A stretch of DNA of 64,000 bases from Celoporthe dispersa (lineage: Eukaryota; Ascomycota; Sordariomycetes; Diaporthales; Cryphonectriaceae): positions 1,550,501-1,614,500 of the forward strand of contig WAID01000015.1 of assembly GCA_016584495.1 (NCBI GenBank), written 5' to 3'. The notes under the pieces were generated by a model. That model was not told where the DNA came from and searched no databases. It was given only the letters and a program-made list of their open reading frames with translations. Shown here one piece after another: positions 1-12,056 of the stretch (position 1 is the stretch's first letter; every line of letters begins with the position of its first letter). The translations under genes and the position numbers were made by a program.

Positions 1-2958
1 TGCCACCCCTCCCCTGCGGCTAGCTAATTTATGCATCTCAGGACGGCTTTTTGATGATACATCACATCAGCTTGCGGACCTCTCGGAACGTCTCAACGGT
101 TGCGCTGTCGCCCTACTATTTTGGATTCCAGCACCACCCACCACTTCTGCGCCATGCAGGAAGACGTCTCCCTCTTCCTTTCTTGTGCTACAGGGCTGTG
201 CCTGCAGACGGCTCGAGGCGACTGTCAAGAATATGACCTGGTCAGAATATCGATCTGCTATGCGGCATGTCGTCTGCTTCTTCCAGCTCCCAGGCCCTGG
301 CTATTGTTTACATGACCTCGGGTGCTTGTGCGAGGTCAGCCATGGAGCAAAGGTACTGGCATGGAATGCTTGCAACGCGGGTGGCGAGAGCGACGGAAAC
401 AGCTCAAGACAAGTTCGCTGCCGAACAAACATGGACCGGCTGTGACAGGGTCATGCCTCTTCTGCAAGGTCATTGGAGACTCGAAGCCTCACTCCAGCTC
501 TCGCTCAGCACCCTCAGATGTATTTTCCAGCAGTGGCAAGGCCGGGGTGGGAGCGAAGAAGGGGTGGGGGTTCAAGGCGTATACCCAGCCGGCATTCAGT
601 GCATATCCGTCCTTGCATCACAACGATACCACGACATGTCAGCAGGGAACTGAGATCTGCCTCAGCCATGGTCGGCCTCAGAGGTCGTCTTCCTCACGCC
701 CCCTGCACACCTGCTACCCTGTAGCCATGGATGCCGGGGTAAGGGCATCAACATGTCAACCCCTGGCCATCTCCAGCTCCCGCGGTTCCCACCCTTGCAA
801 CCGACCCAGGGTGCCAGGGACTCTGGCACTCGTCCTGCTGACCCAGTCTTTTTTTCCACCCTGGTGGCTGCTCCAGCGAGGTTTCGCAACAGAATTCTTG
901 GTGGACAATGCAGCGTACCCCACAAGATCCACCCTGTTTGTGTGTGCATAGTACACAGTACACCCTAGTGGACACAGCACTACTATGTATGCTTCTGACC
1001 CATCCTCATCTCCTTCCCGAGAGCCCACCCTGGCCAATATGTGGGCTGGAACGACACAGTATTACTCACACCCCTCCTCCCGGACTGTGAACTTCCTTCA
1101 TTGGTCTAAGCCATGGGGAGTCTCAAGGACGGTCATGCTTTCGTCCGTGCTGTCGAGCCCAGGAACCTATTGCTCTATGGATCACCGATGGATGTGCCCG
1201 AAAATGTGGCAGTCGAAACGGTTCACAGAGGTAGTCGGTCAGTCCTCTGACCTTTTCCCTTCCCCTTCCTCCAACCTCTCCTACCACTGACCGGCGTCTC
1301 GCCTACCCACACTCCCTCAGTCTCGCTCTGAAGGTAGATACTGTGTTTATGAGGTCTAGAGTATTCTCTCTCTACAGACTCAACTGCTGACTTGTTCTCG
1401 AGGAGGAAGTAACTACTGCTCTATCTCTCCCTCTCTGTCCCCCTCTCGCCCGAGCCCTAGGATCTACCCACCAGACCAGCCCAGCAAAGCTGATCTACAC
1501 ATCAGCAGACCCTTGTCTTGTCACTCTCTCAGCACGTCCGCTGCTGCTCGCAACGACCACCCTTCCAAAGGAGCCCGCGCAGAGTTCACTGTCTTGTTGG
1601 TTCCGGCTTGCCATCTTTGCGGGCATTAGCCATTCAGCCGAGAGATATTGGACCCAGGCGCCCTCTTGGCCCAGACTTGTCGACCTCTACCTAGCCCCAA
1701 AACCGGTACCGGCCCTGCTGGAGAGAGTGCACCTTTACAGCCGAGAAGAATACTACCACTCTACTTCCTCCATCCAATTTGAACTGCTGGCCTCCGCGAA
1801 GATTGCCGAACCAGGATAGGTTTTCTGGCCCAGGTACCTGGTACTTTCTCCACGACAGCCTGGGGCTTCTTTCCCATTGGTGTTGCTGCTATCCGTGCTG
1901 GCCTTATTTCTCTTCGGACCCTTCCCTGATCATTTTTCCGCGGGCAACTGGGTCTGGAAGTAACACACTCTCTTGGTCCCACTTGTCTTATACTAAAAGG
2001 GTCCTCTCTCCCATAGGGACTAACCTTGTTGCAAGTACGGCTATTTCTAGACTTCTATGCAGACTGGGGGCTCGTCACTTTCCAGACAGACCTTGTTGAA
2101 AATAATCAAACCCCCGCCGGCTCCATCGCTTCGGCGCCCCTCGACTTATATACGTACGCTTCGTGGTCCAGTCTTCGACGCCCAGGAGTGATCTACCGAC
2201 CTACCTGCACTTCTACTCACGCCCGGTCCGCGATCAGATACTGCAGTGCCATCTCAACAAAGCCATCTCGACGCTTGGCACCAACTCATACTCACTCGCT
2301 GCTGGACACCATACACACCCAACCTGCCCAACTAGCTCGAGGCTCGTCACGTTGGAGCAGTACGAGCAGGATACTCGTCTGATGTTGCGTTCTGACGCTT
2401 GGACCTGATTTTCGTCTTCCCGTCGAATCGCCCCGTGGAGCTTTGGTTTCGCCACGCCGTCGGACTTCGCACGCGCAGGCTTGATCTCCTGACCAGTTCG
2501 ACCGACTCTTAGTTTCTTGAGGAGTCACTCAGCAAAGAAAGGCAGCCGAACCAGCTGGGAGGGTCACTGTTTAGCACCCGGTGCTCGACGCCTTTCATCA
2601 CACTCAAGGGGTCGACTTCTGAACTTTCTCTCTTCTCGGCTTGCCGGACGAGGAGGTTATCCCATATCCAGATCACCAGAGCGGTCGCCTTCGAGCTGTT
2701 GTCCTGCCCTCTATCCGGGCAACGCTCTGGCGGGTTATCAAAGTGCCGGTACGCCTCAGGGACAAACTCGAGTCCTCTCGTCTTATCGATTTTTACGTTT
2801 GTTTCTCTACGGATCTTTGTCTTGGACGACCTGGCTTCAATAGCCCTTCAATCTACTTCTTACCGGAAAGGTGAACTGTCAACAAGAATATCGCCGACCG
2901 ACGCTCGTTCCAAATGCTCGTTTCTAGGAAACACAACCCTGAGCAGAGCCACTGGTCT
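1..2958 (+). other. Long upstream region / probable 5' leader of the homeodomain gene
   Basis: No gene supported here. Open frames are overlapping, low-complexity and have no recognisable domain. From about 1250 the sequence is CT-rich on the plus strand, as in long fungal 5' leaders, and it contains several short upstream ATG frames. A possible leader intron runs from the GTGAAC near 2871 to the TTTCTAG near 2927, just before the chosen start codon. Confidence 0.5.
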
Positions 2959-5107
2959 ATGAGCAAGTTCGAGGCTCTCTGCCACAGCCAGACCTCCAAT
3001 CCACGCATGTCGCACCATTACGACGCGCCGGTGTCAACGCAGTCCGACTGGCAGGGGCAGCAGTACTCTTACCTCCCACCCGGAGACAACCCTATATATA
3101 CTCAGTCCTACAACAATGCGCAGGCACGCAACGGCAATGCAGGCTTACCAGCGCGGCCTCGCAGTGCGGCCGACTCCGGTGGCATGGACGTAGACATCAA
3201 ATCGGAGGCTGGTACCTTGAGCCCTGCGCTGAGCCAGCATCGAAGTGAAGACTCCTTGGGTCTTCGTGCGCACAAGCAGCCTTCACCGATCCCTGAACAG
3301 GAAGAGAACCAAGAGGGACCACACGCACAGAGGACGACAGAGTCTATAGCTGAGGGATCTGTGACCTCGGTTGCTACCTCTGGAATGTCACGGGGATCAA
3401 ACCTTGTGCGCTCGGCCTCCTCGACTGGCCAAAGCTCAGAGTTGCCCGTGAGCCAGACACGCGATGACCCGGTCTGCAAGCAGGAGGACGACGACGAATT
3501 AATTGACGATGAGGACATGGACGAGGTGGACGTGACGCACGAGATGACACCTGCTGAGAGAACAGCAGCAAGAAGGAAAATGAAGCGCTTCAGGTATGAC
3601 GAGGACGGGCAGAAGACAACATGGGGGGCGGAGTATGTGCTAACGATGGCCAGGCTCACTCATCAGCAGACACGATTCCTCATGAGCGAGTTTGCAAAGC
3701 AGCCACACCCAGACGCGGCGCACAGAGAGCGCCTGTCAAGGGAGATACCCGGACTTAGTCCTCGACAGGTACAAGTCTGGTTCCAGAACAGGTACTGTAC
3801 AGGCTCCCAGAGGATGATTTGCAGGTGCTGACCAGTAATGTGTGCAGGCGAGCAAAGATCAAGCGATTGACAGTGGATGACCGAGAGCGCATGATCAAGA
3901 TGAGAGCCGTGCCAGACGATTTCGATAATCTCCAAGCGCTGCATTCTCCATATGGTGCCGTTCACGGCCTCAGTACACCCATGGGGTCGCCCGTTGGCTA
4001 TGGACCCAGTCCCTACAGCGAACAACTCTTGAGAGCACCGCTCGTGGTAGATGTCAGGCGAGCAGAGGGTGGGGACAGCGGACCACCTACGGGACTCAGT
4101 CCGGCTTTCGGTGGCATCGCATTTCCCTCATCAGCTTCCATCAGCAACCCTGATGTCATGTCACCAATGTCTCATGAATCTGGCGATCGCTACGACTACT
4201 CTGGCCATCTGACACCCTTGAGTGCCGGTCCGAGAACGTCCAATCCCTTCACGCGGCAGCCCAGTCTTGACACGGGCTTGGCGATCTCCAGTCATCACTC
4301 CCAGCAACCAGTCCGACCTCTACAGCCTCTGCAGCTTCGGGAGACCCTGAACAGGTCCAGATCTGACACTCTTCAGTCTCCACTACGGTCTAGCATGTCA
4401 TGGAAAGGAGACTCGATCGATTACACCGCCTACCACGGCGGTAGCGGGAAGTCCACAGCCGTTAAGCGGACGACAGGCGTCTGTATACCAGCCGCCAGAG
4501 CCGACCTCGATGGGAGCTTATGAACCCAGCAGCTATGCCAGTGAGTCTTTGGGTGAAATCTCTCGCGAAGACCGAACAGCCACTAAACTAGAATCTAGGT
4601 TCGACTGTGTCATCATCCCCTACGCATATGGGCTATCCTAACTTCTCGTCCAACTCCTTCCTGAACTCGCAGCAGAACCGATCTCGCCTGCGCGCAGCTT
4701 CAGCCACGCTGCCTCTGGGGCTCGACCTGAGCTCCCAGCGCTCTTTCTCCGGTCCCCAGCCTCTCCGCTCGGCAACCTCGCCCACACACCGACATGTTTC
4801 CGCAACTTCTGCGCCATACACGACCAGCTTTCCCACTGCTCCTCTGACCGCGCCGAGCGACTTCAACCTGCCGAGAACCCCTGGCTTTCCCGCGAGGCAG
4901 CCGGACTACTCGTTGCCACAGATGAGTGCACCCATCGCACCATCGAACGACTTTTCCCAGGCTTTCCAGGCGAGCATGACCTCGAGCGCCAGAACGCCAA
5001 TGAGGGACTCATTCATGTCTGCCGCCAAGGGCAAGGACGAGTATGAAACTCCTAGGGGAGATTTCAAGAAGAAGACGGGCATTGCTGTTACTGTCACGCA
5101 GCCGTAA
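2959..5107 (+). CDS. Homeodomain transcription factor (one apparent frameshift)
   Basis: Nuclear DNA-binding regulator of the fungal homeobox class. Three exons: 2959-3791, 3848-4540, 4599-5107. The homeodomain lies at about residues 228-288 and ends in the diagnostic recognition helix QVQVWFQNRRAKIKR. Intron 1 (56 nt) splits the WFQNR motif, and splicing restores it exactly. An acidic stretch (DDDELIDDEDMDEVD) precedes the domain. The rest is Ser/Pro-rich and probably disordered. The start MSKFEAL at 2959 is preferred; an in-frame ATG at 2914 may sit inside a leader intron, and 3007 is another option. Exon 2 changes frame near 4444-4451: the original frame stops at 4523, while the +1 frame gives SPQPLSGRQASVYQPPEP and joins exon 3 cleanly. 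Total exon length is 2035 nt, one base more than a multiple of three. I cannot assign a specific ortholog. Confidence 0.88.
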
Positions 5108-7956
5108 ATCTGCCGCCATCTGCAGGGCTATGAACCGTTGCGGGTCAACCTTGGGGTCCACGCACACTTCAGCGATGGGATCCTGTACACATCTTGGACA
5201 GTCATCCGTCGTAATGACACTATCCGATCTGTATCCAGGCTGATGGCTACTGGCATACCGAATCACCCACGAACGACAAAATAATTGGACCGGGCGATGG
5301 AGGCCGGGTCGAAAAAAGCCGGGGTCAGGGGACAGTATCCGGTACCCAGCAGAGCTTGGAGGTGTGGAGCGCGAAGATGATGACAACGAAACGACGCATA
5401 CGAGCCAAAGCATATCCCGAGAATATTTCGCGCTGTCCTTCCCTATTCTTGCTCATTTTGGCACCATCCGCCGTTGCCAACGGCTAAATTGCCATGGCGC
5501 TTATTTGCCTCTGCCAGACCAGAGCGTCGTCGGGTGCAAGGAAAATTGTGGGCTGGCTGGGCTGGCAGCCCTGGAGCAAGAGCAATAGGCGCGCGACCAC
5601 CTCGCAGGCTGGTCTGCTCGGACAGAGGATCGGCGTCTACTTTTGTTTCCCCCCTCTGCTGGAGGACGTTCCTCTGCTGTTCATGTACAAGCTTTTTTCT
5701 TTCTTCCTTCTCCCAGATGGGGCAGCACCTTGCCCAATATGGTTTATTACCTCTTCCTTCCGGCCGGCCGGCCGGCCAGCCTACTCTCTGTCTGTCTCAC
5801 ACACTCTTTCTCTACCGTTTGGTTTCCTTTGTGCGTCTGATCCCCTTTGTCATCATCCGCTTACGGGTTTGATATCCTGCTTACGGTCTGGGATCGGTAT
5901 CTACGGTCTGGCGGGGCGGGGTCTGGGGACTTGGGAAGGGGAGGGGGGACATAGCTGGGTGTGTCTGTATGCATTTTTGGGGGGGAGATATCTGGTAGCC
6001 TCCCATGGGAAAATTTGTGAAAGAGGGAAAATATATATATATACTAAAACGAGAACAGCATTGTTGCACTGCTTTTAGGCTTTGCCCCAATGTCATGGTG
6101 TATTTAGTGATATAGGAGAAGAAATAATAGTGTTACTATTAAAATCATGGCTATGGGTAGGAACCTAGGACCTGGCTTTTTTTTTTCTTACTCTCTTCGT
6201 CTCCTTTCTCTCTCGTAGGTCCTCATGAACCTATGTCTAATTACCGTGTCTACGACTTCCCCACCGAGAAAGAAAAAGAGGGAGAAAAAAAAAGGGAAAA
6301 GTGGCGAATACTTCCATTCTCCGTTCCGCCCCCCTCCATTCTTCCCCCAAACCCCCCTCCCCTGCCCTTCCCTTCCACCGCCACAGTCCGGCTGTCCAAC
6401 CGGGTCTTTTCAGACAGCGTCGCAAATGAAATATTAAAGTTGCATGCAGGAATTTTAAAGAACGATAGTACAACCCTCCCAAAAAAAAACCCCCTTCTCC
6501 CTCTCCACTCCACCGCCTCCACCCTAGAAAAAAGGGCACCAAATCGTGCCCTCTCTTCCCGCCCCTGCTGCAGAAAGTCTATCGCGGATAGAGTTGACAC
6601 GTTCCTGGAGCCGCCCGCCCCATTCAGAAAGTCCGGTGCCGAGCCTCAAGGGGAAGGAAAAGTACACCAGATGATCGTTCCCTTGGGGGGGGGGGGGGCG
6701 CGGGGTTTACTTTTGAGAGGCGGTGGGTGAGCAGGAGTGGTTGTGTCCTGGCGAGGCACGGGTCCGTACACACAGCTTTCTTGAGCTCTGCCTCTGGTGA
6801 TTGTCTCTTGTCTATCTGTCTGTGTGCCGTGTCTGGAATGCCTCTTGGGAGGGGGTTCGGTCACCGAGCCTACCTCTGGGTGTGAAATCGGGGGCCACCC
6901 TGATCGCTGGGAGCGGTGTATAGGGTGCAAGCAAGTTGACTGCTGTCTTGGCTGCATGCTTCTACAAAGATGCACGCGCGCACCCGCGTCAGACCTGCAA
7001 GGGGAAGGGTAGGAGGAGGAGGACGACGACGACGAGGAACTTCCAGTGCCGGCATTACGGCTGAAAAGGTGGACAGGTTCAGACAGGCAGGTGAAGTATG
7101 GAATCTGTCTTTCCACATCACCAAGCATATCTCTGTGGGTCGCAGACGCTAATCGTAGGTGATGACCCAGGTCTGGGAGCAGACTACGTGGTTGTGCGGA
7201 CCGGCTGACAGGCTGACGGGTCCGAGATCTCACATGGGGTTCCATTTTCTGACGAGATAACCTACAAGGGGTACCTAGGTACTAGGGGTGATCAGCTCGA
7301 GAGGGTAGCGAGTACACAGCACGACAGACCGAAGCGGGCCTGTGCGAGACAGGAAAGGTAATACGAGGTAGCCCAGCCGGGCAAACACCGAACAGCAAAT
7401 GGCGGGCCGTGTGACGACATGTCAAGAGTGGTCAGTCTATCTCACGGGTGACGAATGAGAGCCGGCCGCCTCTCGGGCCACGGTGCTGGCTGGGTGCGAG
7501 GGCAGACCAAGCCCAGCTGCCAGGGGAGGCAGAGAAGGATCGTTGGATCCGAAGGGCTACCCTATGTCACCCACAGGCAGGCCGCAGCGAAGCCCGGTGG
7601 CCTCGTCGGTGTAACTTCGGGGGAGAGGAGGAGGAGAGGAGCCACACATCTCTCGACTAGCACAGCCCGTGGCCCGGTAAGTACCTATCACCTCGTGTGT
7701 GCGCCGTGGTAGGCTGGCGAGGACCAGCCCTCCTTAGCCCCCAAGGCTACCTGCTGTGCATGACAGGCCCATGCGGTGTATGGACAGCCTGAATCGGGCA
7801 TGTGTTAATATAATACTGCAGCGACTCTGTGCCACCAGTAGCAGCTGGCGTAGCAGCCGGCCCACCCCTCCTCCTGGAGCTGCATGTGCCCTGCACCAAG
7901 AGCACCGTTGTGTACTACCTGGTGACATCTCACCCCGGCAGGAGAGCAAAGGTCGT

Positions 7957-7982
7957 CTAGTAGTGGTGGTGGTGGTGGTGGC
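7957..7982. repeat. (GGT)n microsatellite
   Basis: About seven to eight GGT/GTG units in tandem in noncoding sequence. Confidence 0.8.
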
Positions 7983-8441
7983 GTCCAGTGACGGACAGAT
8001 CGGCGCCGGGTGAATATTCAAGGGGTGGACACAGGAGAGACGGTTCACATCATATCGCGTTCCGGTGAATACGTACAGCAGAGTTTCAGCAACCACCACC
8101 CCAAAGAACACCCTGGGGTTCCCGGGCGGGAGGCTTGTTCTGGCTGTCTATCTGGCTGTCTGTCTGTCTGTCGGGTGGCTCGAGCACTGGGTCCTGGTAG
8201 TATATACACGCACCGCGTCGGTTGTCTTTTGACACCGTGGAGGGTATGACGAGGGAGCATGTCAAGTGTGCTCTGACACCTTGCTAGAGCGCCGCCCCAC
8301 TGCCACAGAGGGAGTGCTCGTTCCCATGGTCCCCCCAACGATACAGGGCGCTTACACTAGGCAGGCAGGTGCTCTACCATTTTCATGGTTTTACGCTAAA
8401 AGGTTGTCTGCAAGGCTGGTCTTGCGAGGGTGTCGAGAAGG

Positions 8442-8503
8442 GGTGTGTGTCTGTGTGTGTGTCTGTGTATGTATCTGTGTGTGTGTCTGTGTGTGTGTGT
8501 GTG
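8442..8503. repeat. (GT)n-rich microsatellite
   Basis: Interrupted GT repeat with periodic CT and AT variants (TGTGTCTGTGTG units) over about 60 bases. It creates artificial Cys/Val-rich open frames on one strand and His/Thr-rich ones on the other. Confidence 0.85.
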
Positions 8504-8733
8504 GCGACGCTATGCGCACCCAATGCTTGTCGCAACGGTTGTGATCTCCGGGTGGATGCCACGATGGGGGTAACAACGCGGGATGTTGCCAAGGGACAGA
8601 GGTAACCTGTACCTCTCAGGATCCCATGTCCCCCGGCCCCAGCATTACCGAAGCCAGTCAGATGGTAGTAGTACAGAAGTTGGTGCCGCCTGCGTTTGGC
8701 ACGTAGGAGGCAAGGAGCGGGAGGGAGGGAGGC

Positions 8734-8767
8734 GGCAGCAGCAGCAGCAGCAGTAGCAGCAGCAGCC
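8734..8767. repeat. (CAG/GCA)n microsatellite
   Basis: Eleven near-perfect CAG-type units with one TAG interruption, in a region with no supported gene. Confidence 0.8.
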
Positions 8768-9689
8768 GTGGAACCACCAGGATCTGACCTACCTTCCGCT
8801 CTCCCAGCCTCTCACCGAGGGGGAGGTCTCGGGCAGTCAGGATGCACCCAACCAGACAAACCCACAGCTTGGATCACCTGAGAGAGGGAGAGCCATGCAG
8901 GCGCCCAGCCCGCCGGAGCTGAGAAGCCAGGACCCGAATATGGCGTCTTGGCGCGGAGGGGGAGGTTGCGGTTTGGGAAGATCCGCTATGCACTCTTGGA
9001 TATAGAACAAGGGTAAAGATGTAAGAAGAGGAGCGTCTTACATGACGCCCCCCTGCCGGGGACGTGCGGTGGGCGATCCGGGAGAGAGGCCCCTGCCTGT
9101 ATGACAGGATTGTCGAGGTGACAATGTGGATGTGAAAGAACGAGAGAGAAAGAAAAGAAGAAAAAAATAAGAAAAAAAAGGGCAGAGAGACGTGGGTTGA
9201 GGCGGCAGTTCTGCGGCGATGTTGATTTAGCCGAGAGGTTGAGCCAGGGCGCCAAGCATGGAACACGTCGCTGCACAAAGACGTGATAACTCATCCATCA
9301 TGCAGGTTTACCCAGAAGGCCAGGCGGAGCATGATGTTTGAGCGCCAGGATCTAAGCTATCAACCTTGTCCAGAGGACATTTCTTGCGCGCCATGACTCA
9401 AAGCTGCTGTTGGGCCGGACCAGTGTGATCCAAAAACAATGCGGTGCTCAGGGCATACGGGCTGCCTCTGGGTTCCGTGTCGACCGGGCGCATCAGCAGA
9501 CAGGAGGCCTCGGATGGAGGTTGGAGGATTTGTCGCACAGAATGGGAAGAAGCAAGGGAGGGCTGAATCATATATCGAGAAGAGGCTTCTGAAGGCAACA
9601 TTTTAACGTTCATCTTGTTGACTTGTATGGATCAGCACGGTGACAAGCTGTTGAGAGAGGGTAGGGGCTGAAGATGAAGAAAGAATGAT

Positions 9690-10370
9690 GCACCATGTTC
9701 GTCTATTATTTTATTTTTTTTTGGGAGTTTTTTTCTCACTTCTGTAAAACAAAGCGAAAGTAGGATAACTACTCATGAAATTGAATTAATTACTTCTTGC
9801 CCTGTTAAAATACCGGTTATATTCATAACCCTCCAATATAATCTCAATGGCATAGGCACAATGTCAAGTTTTATCTCTCAAGTTATTATAAATCAAACAA
9901 CAAGGGCACGTTTTTTCAAAGATGCTGTAGAAGTTTTCTCCATAACTATATACACCTAAAAGGAGATACATGAGGTTAAGGATAGGCATGCTGTGAAAAC
10001 GTATTAGATCCTATCAAGTTTTCCAGAAATTCAAGATATCCGCGGATATAAATAAGATCATGATACTATTATTCACCATTTACTATACGTTTAGCTGTCA
10101 GCTACTTTATATACCTCATCACAAAGAGTTGTATACATGCTGCATAAGTAGTCAGTAATTGCAAGTAGATATTTACTAAAAAAGGGTCAGCTTATTCAAT
10201 TAATGGTTATTACATACTAGCTTATAAACGATAGGCATAAATAGTTGTGGTAGATTAAAGTGGCTTTTAACCAGTCTAGCGTCTGGCTGCAGCTTGAGGT
10301 GCACATGATCCCATCCATCAGGTCGTCCTACCTCGAAAGATTCACGACATAACAATAATTCATCTAGTAG
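9690..10370. other. AT-rich island, possible RIP-degraded repeat
   Basis: An abrupt change to AT-rich sequence (visibly much richer than the flanks) with many TA-containing words and stop codons in all frames, ending at the 3' end of the hydrolase gene. In Pezizomycotina such blocks are often transposon relics mutated by repeat-induced point mutation. I see no terminal repeats or surviving transposase motif, so that origin is inference. Confidence 0.45.
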
Positions 10371-10381
10371 CGTACGACAAC

Positions 10382-11381
10382 CTACTCTCTCAAAAAGGCT
10401 CCCAGATGTTCCAGGTACTTCTCCCGCCGATCAACATGGGAGAAGTGGGCAGCATTATCCAACGTAACCCACCTCACCTTCTCGATACAGTCAAAGAATG
10501 GCTGCATCGCCACGTCCTGCGCCTCGTCTTCTGAGCCGTTGATAAGAAGCGTGGGCACCTTGATCCTGCCCAACGCCGGAACGCAGGTCCAATCACGAAG
10601 CGACCCGGAGATATAAAGCTCGCTTGGGCCGTACCTTGATTCCCGAGTCAGCCTGCTGTCGTCTTATCACTCGCCGGTGTTCATCTGAGCCCGCGAGAGA
10701 GGAGGAGGCTTACATGGTACCATAAGTAGTAGAGTCCTTTGCGAACCAGTCCAGCGCAGCTTGGACCTCTGGAGGCGGCCACGGCCTGGCAAGGCTCAGA
10801 TGCCTCTTGTAAAACACCTCAACCGCGGCCTCGTACTCGGGGCTCTCGAAGTCCTGAGTCTCCTCGGCGCGGTCCAGCACCCGCCTGACATCCTCCGGCA
10901 GCCGCGCCCGCAACGCCGTGATCCCCTCCCGCCACGCGTCCATGCTCGCCAGGCTGTTGGAGATGACGAGGCGCCGGAGGTTGGCCGGGCCGGGTGACGC
11001 GGCGGCCCATTCTGCCGCCAGCATACCGCCCCATGAGTGCCCGTAGACATTGACAGGCCGGTCTTTGAGGCCCAGGTGAGAGATGAGGTTGTCGAGCTCC
11101 CTGCGGAACAGGTCTATGGTCCAGAACTCTTCGTCGCCGGACTTATCGGGTAGGTGAGTCGACTGCCCGTTTCCGATCTGGTCGTAGAAGATGAGCGGCA
11201 TCGAGGAGGATAGATCGGCGAGGGGGAGCAGATATTCATGGCATGCACCTGGCCCGCCGTGAAGTATGATCAGAGGGGTCGCTGCTGTTGGTGATGCCGC
11301 CAGGTCGCCGATGACTTTATACCAGGTCTGGCAGGGCGCAGAGAGGCCTTCTACATGGAAAGGGGCATATCCGCTCGTCAT
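10382..11381 (-). CDS. Proline iminopeptidase-like alpha/beta hydrolase (peptidase family S33)
   Basis: Likely cytosolic aminopeptidase removing N-terminal proline, or a related S33 hydrolase. Two exons on the minus strand: 11381-10714 and 10634-10382, with a 79-nt intron. The splice junction restores the frame as ACC AT|G TAC (T-M-Y-G-P-S-E). The product is 306 aa, the usual length for fungal members. Visible motifs: HGGPG oxyanion loop near residue 40, DQIGNGQS, the nucleophile elbow GHSWGG near 115, an acidic residue in NGSEDEA near 250, and the catalytic His region AAHFSH near 284. The start MTSGYAPFHVEGL at 11381 is preferred over an in-frame ATG at 11642, because the upstream part is not protein-like. 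Substrate is inferred from family only. Confidence 0.9.
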
Positions 11382-12056
11382 GGTTGCTGGTGGATTGAGG
11401 CCAGGCCGTTGGGGCAAGGAAAATATGAGAACAGCTAACTTGGTGATGAGATGCGGGGGTGTTGTAAAGGGTGAGACCAGATGCTGGGTGACACGTCGAT
11501 GGACAGTGTGCCTGCTACCTCTTGACCAACTGCGTCTTACTGCATCAGAGAGGGGACCCACAACCTCTCGCTCTTGATTACACATTGATTCCAAGTCTAT
11601 GCAGATCGTGACCATAGCCTCCTTTGCTGGGAAAAGCTGCATGGTGCCAGTTCAGTATGCTGTACGTACTTTTATATATATATATATGTGTATGGATAGA
11701 CGATATGGCCTCCAGGGCTTTAATGACGCAATGACTGGTAAATGCAGGCAGAACGGTAACAAACGGTGCCCAGGTGGTTCGGGATAGGCGGGCCTCCTAC
11801 CTAAGGTCTATGAGCATCCCGCTTCCACCGTCCAGGTCTTTATGACATAGATGTGATTTTTACGCGTGAGGTACAGATATATTAACTGCCGCTGAATCTT
11901 GCCTGCCTCTATTGTGACATCCCAGACTTATCCGTGGCAGAGTCCCCCCACAGTGAGACAATACCCAAGTAATCCCCCAGCGGGTACTCAGAAGCCACTC
12001 ACACAACATATCCAACACCAAGAAAAATGCACAAAATGCGTGTCCGTCCTCCGACA
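11382..12056. other. Intergenic region
   Basis: Promoter side of the hydrolase gene and 3' side of the transporter gene. It contains a short (TA)n tract near 11674-11688 and a second AT-rich patch near 11850-11885. No gene supported. Confidence 0.5.

Larger units (their letters stand above)
5108..9689. other. Gene-free stretch with simple repeats
   Basis: No open frame here shows a recognisable domain or an exon-like join. The stretch holds homopolymer and microsatellite tracts, including a G10 run near 6687, and CT-rich tracts. Minus-strand frames around 6646-7245 and 8874-9278 are low-complexity. A noncoding transcript or the 3' end of the homeodomain gene cannot be excluded. Confidence 0.5.

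Noticed and set aside
322..951. 209-codon plus-strand open frame
   Set aside because: No domain, overlapped by several other open frames of similar quality; treated as chance frame.
4441..4476. 36-nt intron as an alternative to a frameshift in the homeodomain gene
   Set aside because: GT and AG are present but the length is well below the 55-130 nt seen for other introns here, and it would remove SPQPLSGR, which reads as natural protein.
6646..7245. 199-codon minus-strand open frame
   Set aside because: Ser/Arg-rich, low complexity, built partly on repeats; no recognisable family and no exon-like borders.
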